This document shows positions 1-9,116 of a stretch of DNA of 60,335 nt, piece by piece. The position numbers were made by a program, and so were the translations under genes. Origin of the DNA: an uncultured Porphyromonadaceae bacterium (lineage in GTDB: Bacteria > Bacteroidota > Bacteroidia > Bacteroidales > Muribaculaceae); NCBI GenBank assembly GCA_937892215.1, contig CALAVE010000040.1:1-60335 (forward strand), read 5' to 3'. The notes under the pieces were generated by a model. That model searched no databases. It was not told the DNA's origin and saw only the letters and a list, made by a program, of their open reading frames with translations. How positions within the stretch are numbered: position 1 is the stretch's first letter; each line of letters starts with the position of its first letter.

Positions 1-219
1 GTTAAATCTTGCTCACTCTTGAAGACTGGTTTTGCTCTGCAAAACTCTTCGATTTGCAATTTTCCATAAATGCACTTTTTTGTACCTTTCAACTTTGAGG
101 ATATTGCATAAATCTCTGTGCTGCAATTGCTTGTGAAATCGCAAAACAATCCCACATGAAAATTTTGCAGAACCATTGCTTTTTTTCTCCATCATGTCAA
201 TGAACTCGTTTTCCCGATG
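1..219. other. Left edge, no gene firmly supported
   Basis: This AT-rich stretch lies downstream (leftwards) of a good minus-strand promoter at 220-251. A minus-strand reading frame starting at the ATG at 193-195 and running to position 13 would give 60 residues. It has no signal peptide, no recognised domain and a composition like random translation. It may be the leader of a gene lying outside the window. Confidence 0.4.
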
Positions 220-251
220 CAAAATTACTACATCTGCCACCCCTTGTCAAT
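220..251 (-). promoter_or_regulatory. Bacteroidota-type promoter reading leftwards
   Basis: On the minus strand, TAATTTTG (220-227) is a perfect TAnnTTTG -7 element. An ATTG at 248-251, within ATTGACAA, sits 20 nt upstream in the -33 position. The same layout with extended flanking identity recurs at 25479-25510. The gene it drives is not clear. Confidence 0.55.
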
Positions 252-365
252 GCTATTTTCTTCATTAATCGTAAGCCGCGCCGGCACTGGCTTTGCGGTA
301 TCTTCTCACTCCTTCGGTCTGCAACACCTTTTCTCTCTTATTTTTCACTAAAAACCCGCACCGGA

Positions 366-397
366 TTTGCACGGCTGAGTTTTTTATACTATATTTG
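366..397 (+). promoter_or_regulatory. Promoter of deoD
   Basis: TTTG at 366-369 and TATATTTG at 390-397 match the -33/-7 consensus with a 20-nt spacer. The predicted transcript has a leader of roughly 45 nt before the deoD ATG. The 100 nt before it hold nothing else recognisable. Confidence 0.65.
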
Positions 398-444
398 TCA
401 AAATTATCTTATAACTTTAAAAACTACTAAAAATTTAGAAAATT

Positions 445-1152
445 ATGGCAACTCCGCACAACAATGCCCCCGATGGCGCATTCGCTAAAACCGTATTAAT
501 GCCCGGTGACCCTCTGAGAGCTAAACTTATCGTTGATACTTTCCTTCAGGATGTGAAACTGGTTACTCAAGTTAGAAACGTTTTCGGTTACACCGGCACT
601 TACAAGGGCAAACCCGTTTCTGTTATGGCAAGCGGCATGGGACAGCCCAGCATTGGCATATATTCCTATGAGCTCTACAAGTTCTACGACGTGGAAAACA
701 TTATCCGCATCGGATCTGCCGGTAGCTACTGCGAGCGACTCAACGTTCAGGACCTCGTTCTTGCCGAAAGTGCTTTCAGCGAATCCACCTTTGCCGAGGC
801 ACAAAATGGCACCAAGGACCACATCCTCTACCCAAGCGCTAAACTCAACGCCACCATCGAGCGTGTAGCCGAAGAACTCAAAATCCCGTGCATCAAGGCT
901 AAAGTTCACTCCAGCGACGTATTCTACACCGCCCGTGACTTCCGCGACATTCGCGACGAAACCGGAACCGAGTGCGTCGAAATGGAAAGCTTCGCCCTCT
1001 TCCACGTGGCTAACATCCTGGGCAAGAACGCAGCTTGTCTGCTCACCATCTCCGACTCTTTCGTAACAGGTAAGGCTCTTAGCGCCGACGAGCGACAGAC
1101 CACATTCCGCAAGATGTTCGAAGTGGCCCTCGATGCCGCTATCGCCGATTAA
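445..1152 (+). CDS. deoD: Purine-nucleoside phosphorylase, DeoD type
   Basis: This 235-residue cytoplasmic enzyme should cleave purine (deoxy)nucleosides with phosphate to free base and (deoxy)ribose-1-phosphate in the salvage pathway. The phosphate-binding motif MPGDPLRAK lies at residues 19-27. The nucleoside-site motif VEMES is near 178-182. The catalytic aspartate falls at D204 in TISDSF, the same number as in the E. coli hexameric enzyme. Length matches the family (about 235-240). A consensus promoter lies upstream, a strong hairpin terminator follows at 1206-1236, and no gene is close on the same strand, so it is probably monocistronic. Confidence 0.95.
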   Translation: MATPHNNAPDGAFAKTVLMPGDPLRAKLIVDTFLQDVKLVTQVRNVFGYTGTYKGKPVSVMASGMGQPSIGIYSYELYKFYDVENIIRIGSAGSYCERLNVQDLVLAESAFSESTFAEAQNGTKDHILYPSAKLNATIERVAEELKIPCIKAKVHSSDVFYTARDFRDIRDETGTECVEMESFALFHVANILGKNAACLLTISDSFVTGKALSADERQTTFRKMFEVALDAAIAD

Positions 1153-1205
1153 ACCGGCTGCAACATCTCTCAGCGGTGCCCTCTTGGGTAACCGCAATCC
1201 ACCAT

Positions 1206-1236
1206 AACCTCCGGCAACCAGCCGGAGGTTTTCTTC
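1206..1236 (+). terminator. Rho-independent terminator of deoD
   Basis: A perfect 10-bp stem, AACCTCCGGC (1206-1215) with GCCGGAGGTT (1221-1230), has a 5-nt loop and is followed by a short T/C-rich tail. Confidence 0.8.
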
Positions 1237-1405
1237 TCCACACCCAACCACTCCCGCATAGCTCATCCAGCCACGAATGCCTCTCCGAAATGTTAAAAAC
1301 CACACCACAAAAACTCGCTAATACAATAAAACTCCACTTTTTGAGTTAAGTAATTAGGTCATTTGCCGAGATTTATTATAACACTGAATATTAACTGACA
1401 TAAAT

Positions 1406-2602
1406 ATGAGAAATTTAAGCAGGATTATATTGTTATTGGCCGTTAGCGCAATACCGTTGCTCTCTGTGGCCGAAGATGATATCAAAACCGACACTTTCAA
1501 CCCCATCACCACCGGCGTCACATCTCAGAGCATCACACCTGACGCGCGCGGCGCTTCTATGGGTGACCTGGGTGCCGCTACCGACCCGGATATGAACTCG
1601 CAGTTCTGGAATCCGTCGAAATACGCTTTTGCCTACAGCAGCGCCGGTGTCTCTCTTTCCTACACTCCATGGCTGCGCAAAATCGTTAACGACATCTTCC
1701 TCGCTAACATAGCCGGCTACTTCAAGCTCGGCAGCGGCGACAATCAGGCGCTTAGTGCCTCGCTGCGATATTTCTCTCTCGGCGAAATCTCATCCAGCGA
1801 CGACGTCGGTAACGCCATGTCCAGCATCAACCCATTCGAAATGTCTGTTGACGTCGGATACTCGCGTAAACTCTCCGAAAAGTTCTCTATGGGTGTCGTG
1901 CTTCGATACATCTATAGCAACCTCGGTTACTCGGCTTATGCTGCCGACGAGCAGGCTAAGGGCTCATCGGCCTTCTCCGCCGACATCTCCGGATACTTCA
2001 CCACCTATCCCATCATCGGACGCAACGAGTGCCAGTGGTCGCTGGGGTTCAACATCTCTAACATCGGTTCCAAGGTGGCGTATAACGGTGGCAACGACCC
2101 GGCTTTCCTACCGGCTAACCTCAAAATCGGTACGGCTTTCACTTTCCCGCTGGCCGATTACCACAACCTCACTCTCGCTGTCGATGCTAACAAGTTACTC
2201 GTGCCCGCACGCCCGCGTCTGACCGACTACAAGGACGCGCAGGAATACAACGACGCTCTCCAGAAGTGGAAAGACATGTCCTCTATCACCGGTATTTTCA
2301 AGTCATTCAGCGACGCTCCCGGTGGTTTCAAGGAGGAACTTCGTGAAATCAATTTCTCTATCGGTGCCGAGTACAGCTACAACCAGCAGTTCTTCCTGCG
2401 CACCGGTTACTTCCACGAAAACAAGTACAAAGGCAACCGTCAGTATTTTGGCTTCGGTGCCGGATTCGCGCTGAATGTGGTGCGACTCGACGCTTCCTAC
2501 ATGATTGCCACCGCTCAGAACAGCCCGCTCGACCAGACGCTCCGATTCACGCTATCCTTCGACATGGACGGCATCAAGAATCTCTTCGGGCGCAACAAGT
2601 AA
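1406..2602 (+). CDS. porV: PorV, type IX secretion outer-membrane protein
   Basis: This 398-residue outer-membrane beta-barrel of the FadL-like PorV/PorQ family has a signal peptide at about residues 1-22, with a predicted cut after SVAE or nearby. The N-terminal family signature TPDARGASMGDLGAA follows, then alternating amphipathic strands ending in LRFTLSFDM near the C terminus. In T9SS organisms, PorV collects cargo with C-terminal sorting domains from the Sov translocon and delivers it to the PorU sortase. The giant cargo at 33913-43992 carries such a type A tail, so the system is probably active. ispF follows 26 bp downstream. No perfect TAnnTTTG box was found just upstream. Confidence 0.88.
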   Translation: MRNLSRIILLLAVSAIPLLSVAEDDIKTDTFNPITTGVTSQSITPDARGASMGDLGAATDPDMNSQFWNPSKYAFAYSSAGVSLSYTPWLRKIVNDIFLANIAGYFKLGSGDNQALSASLRYFSLGEISSSDDVGNAMSSINPFEMSVDVGYSRKLSEKFSMGVVLRYIYSNLGYSAYAADEQAKGSSAFSADISGYFTTYPIIGRNECQWSLGFNISNIGSKVAYNGGNDPAFLPANLKIGTAFTFPLADYHNLTLAVDANKLLVPARPRLTDYKDAQEYNDALQKWKDMSSITGIFKSFSDAPGGFKEELREINFSIGAEYSYNQQFFLRTGYFHENKYKGNRQYFGFGAGFALNVVRLDASYMIATAQNSPLDQTLRFTLSFDMDGIKNLFGRNK

Positions 2603-2628
2603 GCAACATCTCTTTAAACTGGTAGCTT

Positions 2629-3096
2629 ATGCGTATAGGAATGGGATTCGACGTACACCGCCTCGTCACCGACCGGGAACTCTGGCTCTGCGGTGTGAAA
2701 CTGGAGCACGAGAAAGGTCTGCTCGGACATAGTGATGCCGATGTGGCTATTCACGCTCTCTGCGACGCCATTCTGGGCGCGGCTTGCCTTCGCGACATCG
2801 GCTTCCATTTCCCCGATACCGATAGCCGCTACAAGGGCATCGACAGTTGCAAACTGTTGGCCGAAGTTATGCGCCTTATCCGCGAAAAAGGCTACGAACT
2901 GGGAAACTGCGACATCACTATCTGTGCCGAGAGGCCCAAAATCAATCCGCACATACCCGATATGCAACTTCGCCTGGCGCAGTGCATGGGCTGCGATGTC
3001 AGTCAGGTCTCCATCAAGGCCACCACTACCGAGAAATTAGGTTTTACAGGACGCGAGGAAGGCATTGCCGCCTACGCCGTGGCTCTCTTATTGTAA
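2629..3096 (+). CDS. ispF: 2-C-methyl-D-erythritol 2,4-cyclodiphosphate synthase
   Basis: This 155-residue cytoplasmic enzyme of the MEP isoprenoid pathway cyclises CDP-ME 2-phosphate to MEcPP and releases CMP. Zinc ligands D8, H10 (GFDVHRL) and H42 (AIHALCDA) are present, as are the HSDADV loop at 34-39 and the C-terminal TTTEKLGFTG signature. Length is typical. It lies between porV (26-bp gap) and a membrane acyltransferase (10-bp gap), suggesting cotranscription. Confidence 0.96.
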   Translation: MRIGMGFDVHRLVTDRELWLCGVKLEHEKGLLGHSDADVAIHALCDAILGAACLRDIGFHFPDTDSRYKGIDSCKLLAEVMRLIREKGYELGNCDITICAERPKINPHIPDMQLRLAQCMGCDVSQVSIKATTTEKLGFTGREEGIAAYAVALLL

Positions 3097-3106
3097 GTGC
3101 TCCGCT

Positions 3107-4198
3107 ATGAACAACCGGAATCTACGAGGACGCATCCCTTACCTTGATGTTCTCAGGGTGGTGGCTTGCGTCCTTGTCCTGCTCATACACGCTCCCATGT
3201 ACAAGGTCTCGCAGACCACACCTTCTCCGTCGTTTGCCGCCTATCTCACGCTGTTCACCGTCAGCAGCAAACTTTTCTTTATGCTCAGCGGTGCGCTTCT
3301 TCTTCCCGTGCAGATTTCCACGCGAAGTTTTGTCTTCCGCAGGCTCAAAGTGGTGCTGATTCCGCTTCTGGTCTGGAGCGTAATCTATCTGCTCGAACAC
3401 ATCTTCCTCCTCCAGGATTTCCACTGGCGTATGCTGCTGTCTGCGCCTTTCACACCGGTTGAGGAATCGCTCTGGTTCGTATATGTCATGGCGGTGGTCT
3501 ATCTGGTCCTGCCTCTCTTGTCCAAATGTGTTATCTCCATCGGCAAACGTGGCGTGGAGTACCTGATTCTCTTCTGGGTGCTATCTTCTCTCATCCCTTA
3601 TCAGCACGGCATTTTCATCGGACAGAACCAGATAACCCACAATATGTTCGGCGCATTCGCTAACGTTCTCGGCTACGTCCTGCTTGGCTACTACCTCCAC
3701 AACCATCCGCTGCCGCTTTTCACCAAGCGTCACTGGTGGAAATTCGCATTGGCTTTCACTTTTGGCATCGTCGTTATGCCGCTGTTCGAGTTCATCGTGC
3801 AGCCGCATTTCGGCATTTCCTACGCTCAGGCCATCGGGGCCGTCACCAGCGACGTGAGCATTAACGCCCTCGCTATGGGCACTCTCCTGTTCTCAGTGGT
3901 GCAGCACTTCGCCCCGGCAAGTTACTCCGACGGGAAACCTCACCGTTTCTGCCTCATCCTCTCGCGGATTTCCATCTGCACCTACGGCATCTATCTGGGT
4001 CACATGCTCATCATGCGCCAGGTGGTATGGCCGTTCATGATTCATTATCTTCCCGACATTCAGTACACTGTGGTGCTTGGATTTATCACCGCCGGCATCA
4101 CTTTTGTCATCACCTATGCCATCATGCGCATTATCAATCTCACGCCGCTCAGCAAGGCGGTTATTGGCCGCTCAAACTTGGCTATTAGGGGAAAATGA
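3107..4198 (+). CDS. Membrane acyltransferase (acyltransferase 3 family), copy 1
   Basis: This 363-residue integral inner-membrane protein of the AT3/OafA-like family probably transfers an acyl group (often acetyl) to a surface glycan or lipid. The ATG at 3107 puts the family start RIPYLDVLRVVA near the N terminus; an in-frame start further upstream would overlap ispF. Visible family features are the conserved R near residue 10, the LLIHAPM histidine in helix 1, and about ten hydrophobic helices. The following gene at 4260 is a close paralogue and the two share a 35-nt identical block. The substrate cannot be read from sequence; no glycan cluster flanks it. Confidence 0.82.
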   Translation: MNNRNLRGRIPYLDVLRVVACVLVLLIHAPMYKVSQTTPSPSFAAYLTLFTVSSKLFFMLSGALLLPVQISTRSFVFRRLKVVLIPLLVWSVIYLLEHIFLLQDFHWRMLLSAPFTPVEESLWFVYVMAVVYLVLPLLSKCVISIGKRGVEYLILFWVLSSLIPYQHGIFIGQNQITHNMFGAFANVLGYVLLGYYLHNHPLPLFTKRHWWKFALAFTFGIVVMPLFEFIVQPHFGISYAQAIGAVTSDVSINALAMGTLLFSVVQHFAPASYSDGKPHRFCLILSRISICTYGIYLGHMLIMRQVVWPFMIHYLPDIQYTVVLGFITAGITFVITYAIMRIINLTPLSKAVIGRSNLAIRGK

Positions 4199-4200
4199 TG

Positions 4201-4208
4201 TATTTTTG
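4201..4208 (+). promoter_or_regulatory. -7 element before acyltransferase copy 2
   Basis: TATTTTTG fits TAnnTTTG. The expected -33 position carries only a weak ACTTGG (about 4177-4182). This suggests that copy 2 can be expressed apart from copy 1. Confidence 0.45.
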
Positions 4209-4259
4209 CACAAATTTTCATTGTTTCTTTTATAAATTTTTAGAACACTCTTAAAGGGC

Positions 4260-5330
4260 ATGATTTCAAGCGACAAAATGAAGAAACGTATTCCTTACCT
4301 CGACACGGTAAGGGTCATTTCATGCCTGCTTGTTATCTTGCTCCATGCGCCCATGGTGCGCTTCAGCGAGTATTACGACACGCCTTCCACCACCTATTGC
4401 TTCTACATCGTCCTTGTCACCGTTTGCAGCAAGTTGTTCTTCATGCTCACCGGAGCGCTGATACTCCCGGTGAAAAAGAGTGCCCGCGAGTTCATTCCGC
4501 GACGAGTGAAGGCGGTGGTCATTCCGCTCGCCGTCTGGAGTGTGGCCTATCTCATTGCGAGGTGGTTCAATGGCTCTTTCACGCCTAAGTTCCTCTTATC
4601 CATCTTCTTCACACCTGTGGAGGGCGCACTGTGGTTCGTCTATGTCACTATCGTGATTTACTGCGTGTTACCCGTGATGTCTAAGTGTATCCATGCCATT
4701 GGAAAACGTGGCGTGGAATATCTGCTGGCACTTTGGGTAATATCCTCTTTCATACCCTATCAGCACGGCATTTTCATAGGTCAGAACCAACTCACGCACA
4801 ATATGTTCGGCGCTTTCGCCAATGTCTATGGATATGTTCTGCTCGGCTATTACCTTCATCAGTACCCGCTGCCTGTCTTCACTCGTGAGCACTGGTGGAA
4901 ATTCGCGTTGGCCTTCACTTTTGGCATCGTCGTTATGCCGCTGTTCGAATTCACTGTCCAGTCGCACTTCGGGGTCTCTTATCAGGAAGCGCTTGGCGCC
5001 GTCACCAGCGACGTCAGTATTAACGACATCATGATTGCCACGCTCATCTTCTCTGTCGTGAGACATTTTTCACCGGAGTCCTACAACACCCATGGCCGCC
5101 ATCTCTTCTCCAAAGCCATGACGGGTATTTCCATCTGCACGTTCGGAATCTATCTGGCTCACATGCTGGTGCTGCGCGAACTGGTCTGGCCGCTCACGCG
5201 CCCCTACTTCCAGTCGCTGCCGTGGCTCGCCGACGGACTGCTATGCGCGGCCATCGCTTTCACGCTGTGCTATGCCGTCATGCGTGTGGTTTACTTGCTT
5301 CCGTTCAGCAAGTACATTATGGGGCGCTAA
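4260..5330 (+). CDS. Membrane acyltransferase (acyltransferase 3 family), copy 2
   Basis: This 356-residue paralogue of the preceding gene shares the same framework: RIPYLDTVRV at the N terminus, LLHAPM in helix 1, FTPVEGALWFVYV, and a near-identical second half around HNMFGAFANV and HWWKFALAFTFG. About ten membrane helices are predicted. The ATG at 4278 is an equally good start and matches copy 1 better (MKKRIPYLD). It converges on xseB with a 21-bp gap and no obvious terminator. Copy number and divergence of the N-terminal halves suggest different acceptors or donors, which is inference. Confidence 0.82.
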   Translation: MISSDKMKKRIPYLDTVRVISCLLVILLHAPMVRFSEYYDTPSTTYCFYIVLVTVCSKLFFMLTGALILPVKKSAREFIPRRVKAVVIPLAVWSVAYLIARWFNGSFTPKFLLSIFFTPVEGALWFVYVTIVIYCVLPVMSKCIHAIGKRGVEYLLALWVISSFIPYQHGIFIGQNQLTHNMFGAFANVYGYVLLGYYLHQYPLPVFTREHWWKFALAFTFGIVVMPLFEFTVQSHFGVSYQEALGAVTSDVSINDIMIATLIFSVVRHFSPESYNTHGRHLFSKAMTGISICTFGIYLAHMLVLRELVWPLTRPYFQSLPWLADGLLCAAIAFTLCYAVMRVVYLLPFSKYIMGR

Positions 5331-5351
5331 CTGTCCTTCCCTCTATGCTTA

Positions 5352-5561
5352 TTAGTCACTCATCGAGTCGAGTATCTTTTTCACCTCTTCATCGGTAGCG
5401 GTCAGTTTCTTCCGACACAGTTCCAGCAACTCTTTTGCTCGCTTGGTCAGTTCACTCAGTTCGTCTATGCCGCACTCGGGACTTTGCATCTTTTGGACTA
5501 TCTGCTCCAGTTCGCCCGACGCCTGCGCATAAGTCAGGTCTTTTGTCTCTTCTTTGCTCAT
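5352..5561 (-). CDS. xseB: Exodeoxyribonuclease VII small subunit
   Basis: This 69-residue, mostly helical acidic protein has the family pattern TYAQASGELEQIVQKMQ followed by L-rich heptads. Several copies of XseB bind one XseA to form the ExoVII nuclease that degrades single-stranded DNA to oligonucleotides. The start lies 1 nt after the xseA stop, so the two are almost certainly translated together. Confidence 0.93.
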   Translation of the reverse strand: MSKEETKDLTYAQASGELEQIVQKMQSPECGIDELSELTKRAKELLELCRKKLTATDEEVKKILDSMSD

Positions 5562-5562
5562 A

Positions 5563-6903
5563 TCACTTTGTGTTATTGCTTATTACTTCATTTACCGTAG
5601 TCCGCACCTTCCCGGCCTTCAGATGAATGGTCACATTGTCGCCTGCTTTTATCTGACTCGGGTCGGTCACAAACTCTCCGTTGCGCATCGCCAGCGCGAA
5701 GCCGCGGTTCAGTATGTTGCGCGGCGACAGTATTTCCAGTTTGTCGGCCCAGCTCTGCAACCGCGTTTGCTCGTTGCTTAGTCGTTGCTGCGCCGACACG
5801 CGTACGATGTCCCTACAATGGCTCAGACGCAGCGACTCTGCCTCTATTCTTCCCTTCACACACAGCGGAATGGCGGTGGCCGCATTGTCTATACTCAGGC
5901 GCGACGTCTCTATCACTCTCTTGGCCGATAGCGGTATGAAATCTCCGTAATATTTTAACTGCTCAGTGGCTCTTGCCACCATATCCTTTGCCGTAGTTGT
6001 CACGGCTGTGGTCAGTTCACCAAGGCGGGCCAGTGCCGCTACGCCGCGATTAATCAGGTACTCGGCGGCTGCCGTGGGGGTCTTCACGCGCACTCCGGCC
6101 ACGTAGTCCAGCACGGTCTCGTCGCGCTCATGACCTATTCCCACTATCACCGGCAACGCGCACCTCGCCACTCTCGCCGCAAGTTCATAGTTATCAAACG
6201 AGTTCAGATCACTCGTCGAACCGCCGCCGCGGATTATTACCACGCAATCCAGATGCTCGCTGTGGGTCTCTATCCGGTCCAGTGCCGCCATTACACTGGG
6301 CACGGTGTTCGCGCCCTGCATACTCGCCGAGAACAGTGCCGTGTAGAACTTTACTCCATACTGGTTGCCGTTAAGTTGGTTGGTGAAGTCGCCGTAACCG
6401 GCCGCTCCTGTTGCCGAAATCACCGCTATTCGCTGCGGAACAGGCACCATTTCTATCTGCCGGTTCAGTTCCGTAAGCCCCTCAGCCTCAAGTTTCCGTA
6501 TTATCTCCAATCGCTGGCGAATCATGTCGCCAAGGGTGAATTCGGGATTGATATCGCTCACCACCACTTTCAGCCCGAATTTCTCATTGAAACTGGCACT
6601 CACGCGTACCATCACGCTCAGCCCTGTGGCAATTTTCTGCCCCGTAACCGCCTCAAACTTGGCATTTAGCGCCTGAAACACATTTCCCCATATTATCGCA
6701 CCTATGCGGGCCACGATATCACCGCGGTCGTTTTTCTGCACAAGTTCCATGTAGCAGTGGGTCCTCACTTGCACGTCGCTCGTTTCTGCCTTTATCCAGC
6801 AGTTTTGCACCGTCGGCGAGTTCACCAGTGCCTTTATCCTGCTATTGAAATCCAGCAGTGATATTGGCTCCACTGTCTGGAACAAATCCTGTTGCGTGCT
6901 CAT
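5563..6903 (-). CDS. xseA: Exodeoxyribonuclease VII large subunit
   Basis: This 446-residue catalytic subunit of ExoVII has an N-terminal OB-fold at about residues 15-110 (IWGNVFQ, ARIGAI). The central catalytic region carries RGGGSTSDL and GIGHERDETVLDYVA, and is followed by a long helical part. Its length agrees with the family (about 400-460). The start ATG overlaps the stop of the upstream DUF3256-like gene (ATGA, 6900-6903), and xseB follows after 1 nt. Confidence 0.95.
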   Translation of the reverse strand: MSTQQDLFQTVEPISLLDFNSRIKALVNSPTVQNCWIKAETSDVQVRTHCYMELVQKNDRGDIVARIGAIIWGNVFQALNAKFEAVTGQKIATGLSVMVRVSASFNEKFGLKVVVSDINPEFTLGDMIRQRLEIIRKLEAEGLTELNRQIEMVPVPQRIAVISATGAAGYGDFTNQLNGNQYGVKFYTALFSASMQGANTVPSVMAALDRIETHSEHLDCVVIIRGGGSTSDLNSFDNYELAARVARCALPVIVGIGHERDETVLDYVAGVRVKTPTAAAEYLINRGVAALARLGELTTAVTTTAKDMVARATEQLKYYGDFIPLSAKRVIETSRLSIDNAATAIPLCVKGRIEAESLRLSHCRDIVRVSAQQRLSNEQTRLQSWADKLEILSPRNILNRGFALAMRNGEFVTDPSQIKAGDNVTIHLKAGKVRTTVNEVISNNTK

Positions 6904-7574
6904 TTCAGATACTGTTTTGATAACGTGAACTTCTTGCCGTTCAGGGTATAATACACTTTCTCATTCAGGTATGGCTTCAAGCGGTTATAGTCGTCTTCTG
7001 TCAGGAAGGTCTTGAGCGACGGCTCCGCCACTATCACGTCATGCTTGTCGCCCTTGAATTCCAGTTTCATCATGCCGAACGGAACTTTATCCTTCATTTC
7101 TTCCTCTATCTCCTTCGGCGTGCCCTTCACCAAAAAGCCTTCCGGCCCCAGCAGGTTGATGTATCGCTTCGCCTCTACTTCGCGCCACTCCGAGTCGTAG
7201 AAGGTGATTTTGCTGTCGGCCGACGGCAGCAGGTAGGTCGCTATCACTGCAAGCACAGTGTCGCGCTTCGAGGGAAAGAACATCCGTATTTCCACAGTCT
7301 TTGCCTCGCTTGAACGCACCCGCAGATACACGCTGTCGGAATACTCTAATGCTGTCTCACCGCCTATCGTGTTATCTACGCGTGTCGCCTTGTCGGCGGC
7401 TCTGTGGTACTGTAGCAAGCCGTTCTTCATCTGCGATGTCAGCAGTGGAAACACCTTGCCCGGCTCCGAGAGGAAAAAGTAATGAACATTCACTGCTACA
7501 GTGGTCTGGCTCACTTGGGCCATTGCCACAAGCAGCAGAACCGACAGTAATCTTATTCTTGCTATATTTCTCAT
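6900..7574 (-). CDS. DUF3256-like exported protein
   Basis: This protein of about 224 residues begins at the ATG whose peptide reads MRNIARIRLL; an ATG three codons upstream is also possible. Residues 1-27 form a hydrophobic signal peptide, so it is periplasmic or outer-membrane associated. The body resembles DUF3256, a Bacteroidota family of unknown function (recognised by NVHYFFLSEP near the N terminus and LNGKKFTLSKQYLK at the end). Its stop overlaps the xseA start by 4 nt. That coupling is conserved in style but gives no functional clue. Confidence 0.7.
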   Translation of the reverse strand: MRNIARIRLLSVLLLVAMAQVSQTTVAVNVHYFFLSEPGKVFPLLTSQMKNGLLQYHRAADKATRVDNTIGGETALEYSDSVYLRVRSSEAKTVEIRMFFPSKRDTVLAVIATYLLPSADSKITFYDSEWREVEAKRYINLLGPEGFLVKGTPKEIEEEMKDKVPFGMMKLEFKGDKHDVIVAEPSLKTFLTEDDYNRLKPYLNEKVYYTLNGKKFTLSKQYLK

Positions 7575-7621
7575 AATTATCATCTTTTCTATCTTTTTTC
7601 AAGCTTTTTCCATCCTCCGCC

Positions 7622-9046
7622 CTACCACACTATTTCGTCCTTGATTTCGGGAATCGTCTCTCCTCGGAACACGGGCTCGCTCTCGCCCGACTTGCGCTGG
7701 CTTCGGTAATCTTTCAGCAAGATGAATGCATAACGGCATAGCCCGGCAAGGGCCACTAAGTTGCAGATTGTCAGTAGCGCCATGCACACATCGCCTATGT
7801 TCCACACGATGTCCAGACTGGCTACCGCTCCAAACATCACCATCACCGCTCCGGATAGCAGGCGGAAAACATCCACCACCCAACGTTTCTTTGTCAGGAA
7901 TCGGATATTTGCCTCTCCATAGTAGTAATTGGCTATTATACTGCTGAATGCGAAGAAAAATATCGCCACTGCTATCAGCACGGTTCCGGCATTTCCCACG
8001 TGGTGATTCAGCGCGCTCTGGGTCAGTTCTATGCCGTTCAGGTCGGTGGTCGTGTAAAGCCCGCTCAGCAGGATTATAAAGGCCGTGCACGTGCACACCA
8101 CAAGGGTGTCGGTAAACACCGCAAGCGACTGCATCAGACCCTGCTTCGCCGGATGGCTTACACTGGCCGTTGCGGCCACATTCGGGGCCGAGCCTTCGCC
8201 GGCCTCGTTGCTGAACAGGCCGCGCTTCACTCCGGCAAGGACTGCCATCCCCAAAGCGCCGCCCGACACTTGCTCCACCCCGAACGCGCTCTTCACTATC
8301 AGCACAAACATCCCGGGTATCTGGTCATAGTTAATTACAAGCACCAGCACAGTCACCACTATATAGCCTATGGCCATGAATGGCACCATCACCGAACACG
8401 CGTGAGCAATACGCTTTATGCCGCCAAACACTATCACGCTGGCCAGCAGGGCCAGCACCGCTCCCACTATCGCGCGGTTCAGCCCGAATGCGCCGTCCAT
8501 AGCCGCGCAGATGGTATTACTCTGTATCGAATTATAGGAAAGCCCGAAGGTGATTGTCATTAGCACCGCGAAGGTGGCGGCAAGCCAGCGCTTGCGCAGT
8601 CCGTACAGGATGTAATATGCCGGACCGCCTATGAATCCGTCGTCCGACCGGCGCTTAAACAACTGTGCAAGTGAAGTCTCCACAAACGAAGTCGATGCCC
8701 CTATCAGCGCTATCACCCACATCCAGAACACCGACCCTGGACCGCCTATGGTTATCGCCGTGGCCACTCCGGCCAGATTGCCCGTACCAACGGCCGAACC
8801 GAGCGACATGGTAAACGCCTGAAACGATGATACGTAATGCTTTCCGTCGTGCTTCGCGCCCGAACGTGTCAACAACCGAAACATCTCACCCACCATGCGA
8901 AACTGCATAAAACCGGTGCGAACCGTGAAGTACAAACCGCAACACAGCAGTGCCGCTATGAGAACATAGGTCCACAAAAAGTCACTCACACCGGCTATGC
9001 CTCGGCAGAGTTGACCGGAGGCTGAAAAGATATCGTTTATGTCCAT
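7622..9046 (-). CDS. AGCS-family sodium:alanine-type symporter, copy 1
   Basis: This 474-residue inner-membrane carrier has about eleven helices and should import a small neutral amino acid with Na+. Family signatures are GTGNLAGVATAITIGGPG and, further on, FSNEAGEGSAPN. The ATG at 9046 is preferred: upstream codons would pass through the -7 promoter element (9053-9060) and translate non-membrane sequence. The second AGCS gene in the window (30882-32249) has the same fold but is distant in sequence. The substrate is not determined. Confidence 0.9.
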   Translation of the reverse strand: MDINDIFSASGQLCRGIAGVSDFLWTYVLIAALLCCGLYFTVRTGFMQFRMVGEMFRLLTRSGAKHDGKHYVSSFQAFTMSLGSAVGTGNLAGVATAITIGGPGSVFWMWVIALIGASTSFVETSLAQLFKRRSDDGFIGGPAYYILYGLRKRWLAATFAVLMTITFGLSYNSIQSNTICAAMDGAFGLNRAIVGAVLALLASVIVFGGIKRIAHACSVMVPFMAIGYIVVTVLVLVINYDQIPGMFVLIVKSAFGVEQVSGGALGMAVLAGVKRGLFSNEAGEGSAPNVAATASVSHPAKQGLMQSLAVFTDTLVVCTCTAFIILLSGLYTTTDLNGIELTQSALNHHVGNAGTVLIAVAIFFFAFSSIIANYYYGEANIRFLTKKRWVVDVFRLLSGAVMVMFGAVASLDIVWNIGDVCMALLTICNLVALAGLCRYAFILLKDYRSQRKSGESEPVFRGETIPEIKDEIVW

Positions 9047-9052
9047 CAACTG

Positions 9053-9060
9053 CAAACTTA
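9053..9060 (-). promoter_or_regulatory. -7 element abutting the symporter start
   Basis: TAAGTTTG on the minus strand is a perfect TAnnTTTG. Only 6 nt separate it from the ATG, which implies a leaderless or nearly leaderless mRNA. No clear -33 element was found. Confidence 0.5.
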
Positions 9061-9116
9061 CTAATTTCCCGCCATTAATGCAAATCACACCAACTTCATG
9101 CCACGGCAAAATACTC

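Noticed and set aside
13..240. Minus-strand open frame of 75 codons at the left edge
   Set aside because: Its start lies upstream of the predicted transcript start of the promoter at 220-251, and the composition shows no protein character. A 60-codon version from 195 cannot be excluded but has no positive support.
496..1308. 270-codon antisense frame over deoD
   Set aside because: It is the reverse shadow of a high-confidence enzyme gene, caused by its codon composition; no start signal or family resemblance.
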